Source: Myxococcales bacterium
GTDB lineage: Bacteria; Myxococcota_A; Polyangia; Palsa-1104
Reading direction: 5' to 3'
Assembly: GCA_003170275.1 (NCBI GenBank)
Contig: PNAM01000078.1
Span: forward strand, 44,696-108,695
DNA: 64,000 nucleotides
The position numbers were made by a program, and so were the translations under genes. Below the pieces are notes generated by a model. That model did no database searches. It worked only from the letters and a program-made list of their open reading frames with translations, and had not been told where the DNA came from. Positions 60,088 through 64,000 of the stretch are shown here, piece after piece; positions within the stretch are counted from its first letter, which is position 1; every line of letters begins with the position of its first letter.

Positions 60088-62082
60088 TCAGAACAACCGG
60101 ATGGTGCCCACGCGCTCGACCTCGACGTCGGGCTCGAGCTCGTGGTACGCGAGCACCGGTAGCCGCGGGTGCTCGGGACTGACCAGTCGGCGCAGATGGC
60201 GTCGCAGGTCGCCGGTCGTCAAGAGGACCGCGCCGCCCTGGGTTGCGAGCTCGCGCTTGAGCGCGGCCAGGATCGATTCTGCAAAGTCGGGCTCGAGCGC
60301 CAGCTGGCCGTCGGCGCGCACCGCTCCACGGACCGCGGCCTCCGTCTCGGCGTCGAGCACCAGCGCTTCGAGCCGTCGGCCGTGCGCGTGGCGGTGGGTG
60401 ATCTGCCGCGTGAGCGCCGCGCGCACGCGTTCGGCCAGCACTGCCGGATCTTTCTCGCCATCCTTCTGGCGCGCGAGCGCCTCGAGAACGTCGCGCAGAT
60501 CGCGGATTGGCACGCCCTCGGCGACCAACCTGCGCAACACGTCTGCCAGCCCGGCCGCGTCGATGCGGCGCGGCACCACGTCACGCACGAGCGCCGGGTA
60601 GCGCTTGGACAGCGCTTCGAGGAGCCGCTCGGTCTCATCGAGCCCGAGCAGATCGGACGAGGCGGTCCGTAGCGCGGCGTCGAGGGCCGCAGCGATGCAA
60701 TCGACCGCGTCGAGCAGCACCACGCCCGAGACCTTGAGCTTTTCGGCAGACGACAGGGGCACCCAGGCGGCCAGCGCGCCCGTGCCCGGGTGCTCGGCGG
60801 GCTCCCCTTCGAGGCCCGGCGGCAGCGCGCCGGGTCCGACGCACGCGAGCAGGCGCCCGTCGGGAACGAAACCGGTCGCCAGCGGTAGGCCGCGCAGCCG
60901 GACCTGCCAGCCGCGCAGCGGGAGGCGCGCGTCGACCGTCACTTCGACCGCCGGAATCACCAGCCCGAGCTCGTCGGCGAGCGCGCCCGCGACCGCGCGC
61001 AGCCGAGCTTCCAGCCCGAGCGCGCCGACCGGCGGCGCGAGCTGCGGGGCGATGGCGACCTCGAGCACTCGCGGCACGTGCGGCAAGGAGGGCTGCGCGT
61101 CGGCGGGTGGGGGCGTCAACCGGCGTGCGTACAGCGCCAGCGCGCCGAGCCCCACGGCGACGACCGCGAACGGCCACAGCGGCAGGCCGGGAATGAGCGC
61201 CAGCGCCGCCAGGAAGACCGCGGTGAGCGCGAGCGCTCGCGGCCGCAGCAACTGGCGCTCGAGATCGGGACCGAGAGACGTGCCCTGGTCGGAGGCCACG
61301 CGGGTCACGACCAGCCCTGCGGCGGTCGAGATGAGCAGCGCCGGAAGTTGCGAGACCAGCCCGTCACCGACGGTGAGCAGCGTGTACAGCCGCGCCGCGC
61401 CGCCGAGCGGCAGGCCACGCTGGACCACGCCGATGACCAGGCCGCCGGCGAGCGACAGCGCGAGGATGAGGATGCCTGCGATGGCGTCGCCCTTGACGAA
61501 GCGCATCGCGCCGTCGAGCGCGCCGAACAGCTGCGCCTCGCGCTGCAGCGTCGCACGCCGGGCGCGCGCCTGCCCGGTATCGAGTGAGCCCGCCCGCAGC
61601 TCGGCGTCGATCGCCAGCTGCTGGCCGGGCATCGCGTCGAGCGTGAAGCGCGCGGCCACCTCCGCCACGCGTTCGGCGCCGCGCGCGATCACGACGTACT
61701 GCACGATGGTGAGGATGAGGAACACCGCGAACCCGACGATGTAGTCGCCGCGCACCACGAACTCGCCGAACGAGTGCACGATGCGCCCGGCGTCGGCCTG
61801 CAAGAGGATCAGCCGCACCGTCGAGACGTTGAGCGACAGCCGAAACAGGGTGGTGAGCACCAACAGCGTCGGGAACGTCGACAGCTCGAGGGTGCGTGCC
61901 GAGTACACCGCGACCAGGAGGATCACCACCGCGAGGGCCAGGTTGAGGGTGAGCAGCACGTCGAGCAGCGGGGTCGGCAACGGGACGATCATCATCGCCA
62001 CCACGGCGACGACCATCCCGGCGAGCACCAGCCCACCGGCCGAGCGGGGTCCTTGCGGAAGCGTTAGATCCTCGTCGGACAT
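60088..62082 (-). CDS. FlhA/SctV family export-gate protein
   Basis: A 664-residue inner-membrane protein of the FHIPEP family, the cytoplasmic export gate of type III secretion or flagellar systems. Eight membrane helices lie in the first 310 residues; the signature EVAARFTLDAMPGQQLAID is close to the PROSITE FHIPEP pattern but with Gln in the Arg/Lys position. The C-terminal half has the cytoplasmic ring domain (LLGLDETERLLEALSKRYP, AEGVPIRDLRDVLEAL). No other export genes lie within the window. Start at MSDEDL; an ATG four codons earlier is possible. Whether flagellar or virulence-type cannot be decided. Confidence 0.88.
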   Translation of the reverse strand: MSDEDLTLPQGPRSAGGLVLAGMVVAVVAMMIVPLPTPLLDVLLTLNLALAVVILLVAVYSARTLELSTFPTLLVLTTLFRLSLNVSTVRLILLQADAGRIVHSFGEFVVRGDYIVGFAVFLILTIVQYVVIARGAERVAEVAARFTLDAMPGQQLAIDAELRAGSLDTGQARARRATLQREAQLFGALDGAMRFVKGDAIAGILILALSLAGGLVIGVVQRGLPLGGAARLYTLLTVGDGLVSQLPALLISTAAGLVVTRVASDQGTSLGPDLERQLLRPRALALTAVFLAALALIPGLPLWPFAVVAVGLGALALYARRLTPPPADAQPSLPHVPRVLEVAIAPQLAPPVGALGLEARLRAVAGALADELGLVIPAVEVTVDARLPLRGWQVRLRGLPLATGFVPDGRLLACVGPGALPPGLEGEPAEHPGTGALAAWVPLSSAEKLKVSGVVLLDAVDCIAAALDAALRTASSDLLGLDETERLLEALSKRYPALVRDVVPRRIDAAGLADVLRRLVAEGVPIRDLRDVLEALARQKDGEKDPAVLAERVRAALTRQITHRHAHGRRLEALVLDAETEAAVRGAVRADGQLALEPDFAESILAALKRELATQGGAVLLTTGDLRRHLRRLVSPEHPRLPVLAYHELEPDVEVERVGTIRLF

Positions 62083-62160
62083 GGCGATTTCCATGTTCGC
62101 CCGTCTGGGGCCCATGTCAACAAACTGGCCCGGGGGCCCGCCCGTTGTTACAATCATCAA

Positions 62161-62175
62161 TTGAGGTAACCTCAA
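62161..62175. repeat. Inverted repeat before the ClpX-like start
   Basis: TTGAGG-TAA-CCTCAA, two 6-base arms around a 3-base centre, directly before the ATG. It contains GAGG, the only ribosome-site-like sequence of the ClpX-like gene, and would sequester it in a hairpin on the mRNA; alternatively it is an operator between the divergent genes. Confidence 0.5.
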
Positions 62176-62177
62176 GC

Positions 62178-63356
<1,179 letters not shown>

Positions 63357-63719
63357 TTGGCCGGCATTCGCGGGATCCACCACGTCCAGATCTGCATCGC
63401 TCCCAACTCGGACGCCGAAGCGCGCCGGTTCTACTGCGGGCTGCTCGGCTTGCGCGAGGTCGAAAAACCCGCGTCGCTGCGCGCGCGCGGTGGTTTCTGG
63501 CTCGCGGTCGGCGACCGCCAGGTGCACGTAAACAGTGAAGAAGGGCCGCGATCGAAGCGCGCCCACGTGGCCTACGAAGTAGACGACCTGTCGGAGTGGC
63601 GCATGCGCCTTTCGGCCAGCGGGGTGAGCGTGCAGGACGGCGCGGACATTCCCGGCTACCGCCGGTTCGAGTTCCGCGACCCGTTTGGCAACCGCATCGA
63701 GTTCCTCGAGCGGGTCTGA
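63357..63719 (+). CDS. Glyoxalase/VOC-superfamily protein
   Basis: A 120-residue single-domain VOC protein. Two beta-alpha-beta-beta-beta halves are visible: IHHVQICIAPNSDAEARRFY at the start with the first His metal ligand and RFEFRDPFGNRIEFLE at the end with the Glu ligand. Such proteins serve as metal-dependent isomerases, lyases, dioxygenases or resistance factors; nothing here tells which. Start codon is the TTG directly after the ClpX-like stop, implying translational coupling. Confidence 0.82.
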   Translation: MAGIRGIHHVQICIAPNSDAEARRFYCGLLGLREVEKPASLRARGGFWLAVGDRQVHVNSEEGPRSKRAHVAYEVDDLSEWRMRLSASGVSVQDGADIPGYRRFEFRDPFGNRIEFLERV

Positions 63720-63727
63720 ACACCCAG

Positions 63728-63755
63728 TTGACTCCCGCCTGAATATGGCTAAAGT
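63728..63755 (+). promoter_or_regulatory. Promoter of the vegetative-type protein gene
   Basis: TTGACT (5 of 6), 16 bases, TAAAGT, about 38 bases before the start codon; the site AAGGGAG lies 9 bases before the ATG. A well-formed, independent promoter. Confidence 0.55.
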
Positions 63756-63793
63756 GTCGCGTTCATTCGAAATCCGTAAGGGAGAGCTTCAAA

Positions 63794-64000
63794 ATGGCCG
63801 AAGGCACCGAGAACGTAGAGAAGGCACCGAAGGCGGCGAAGGCGAATAAGATCTCCAAGCCGAAGGCCGAGCAGAAGTGCTCGGTCGAAGGATGCAAGCG
63901 CCCGTATCGCGCCAAGACCTATTGCGTCACCCACTACAAGCTGTGGCGCCGTGGCGAGAACGAGAAGCACAAGGCGCGCTACAAGCTGTGCTCCAAGGAG
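63794..64000 (+). CDS. Vegetative-type Cys/Lys-rich protein, N-terminal part
   Basis: The first 69 residues of a protein cut by the window edge. A Lys/Ala-rich start (EKAPKAAKANKISKPKAEQK) precedes CSVEGCKRPYRAKTYC and THYKLWRRGENEKHK, then another Cys. This CxxxxCKRxYRAKxYC pattern, often repeated, is that of small abundant 'vegetative proteins' of myxobacteria; it may bind metal through Cys and His. A clear promoter and ribosome site suggest strong expression. Biochemical role unknown. Confidence 0.75.
   Translation, partial: MAEGTENVEKAPKAAKANKISKPKAEQKCSVEGCKRPYRAKTYCVTHYKLWRRGENEKHKARYKLCSKE

Overview
The window is very GC-rich, densely coding DNA from a bacterium that is most likely a myxobacterium or close relative (Myxococcota). 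Evidence for this: a secreted Cys-rich protein ending in a MYXO-CTERM-type sorting tail (CACE motif, membrane helix, RARRK), a Hanks-type Ser/Thr kinase and a TPR protein that both carry PEGA-like domains, several lipoproteins with Cys-rich or metal-binding ends, a short histone-fold protein of the Bdellovibrio type, and a CxxxxC-KRxYRAK 'vegetative protein' at the right edge. No rRNA, tRNA, CRISPR array, insertion sequence or prophage was seen.

Layout. 1-4.8 kb: 3' end of metK, a nitroreductase, a beta-hydroxyacid dehydrogenase, a Cys-rich lipoprotein and ahcY. 4.8-9.9 kb: a run of four plus-strand genes (MscS channel with cyclic-nucleotide domain, YHS protein, Ser/Thr kinase, TPR/PEGA membrane protein). 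9.9-13.4 kb: minus-strand lysA, argH and a Fic-fold protein whose active-site motif is degenerate. 13.4-13.9 kb is non-coding. 13.9-19.3 kb: an outer-membrane beta-barrel and a 1367-residue zinc metalloprotease lipoprotein, closed by a strong terminator.

19.35-39.7 kb is a nearly complete division and cell-wall (dcw) cluster: rsmH-ftsL-ftsI-murE-murF-mraY-murD-ftsW-murG-murC-murB-ddl, then an intrusion (pilin-like gene plus an opposing MYXO-CTERM gene), then ftsQ-ftsA-ftsZ. Most junctions overlap by 1-8 bases. mraZ is absent. Together these genes make the meso-diaminopimelate lipid II precursor, flip and polymerise it at the septum, and build the FtsZ/FtsA ring.

39.7-64 kb is a mosaic of short operons: small membrane proteins, a bacterial histone with its own promoter and terminator, a REC-PilZ protein, an aroE / degenerate-GGDEF / xseA / isopropylmalate dehydrogenase / lipoprotein run, cysS, DUF4142, acyl-CoA ligase, a copper-monooxygenase-like lipoprotein, glutaredoxin, murI, an HD-domain protein equal to a CCA-adding enzyme without its catalytic head, DUF421, Bax-inhibitor-1, an orphan FlhA/SctV export-gate protein, a ClpX-like ATPase without zinc finger, a VOC protein and the partial vegetative-type protein.

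Two DNA-level signals are not explained by the genes. (1) The 12-bp palindrome TCTCACGTGAGA occurs three times, in ftsL, murE and ddl, in unrelated coding contexts; it is one symmetric substitution away from the ParB site parS. (2) A 32-bp element with a hairpin core occurs four times, always inside or at the end of coding sequences and in three reading frames, including an insertion in a loop of FtsI just before its catalytic serine and the ftsL-ftsI junction.
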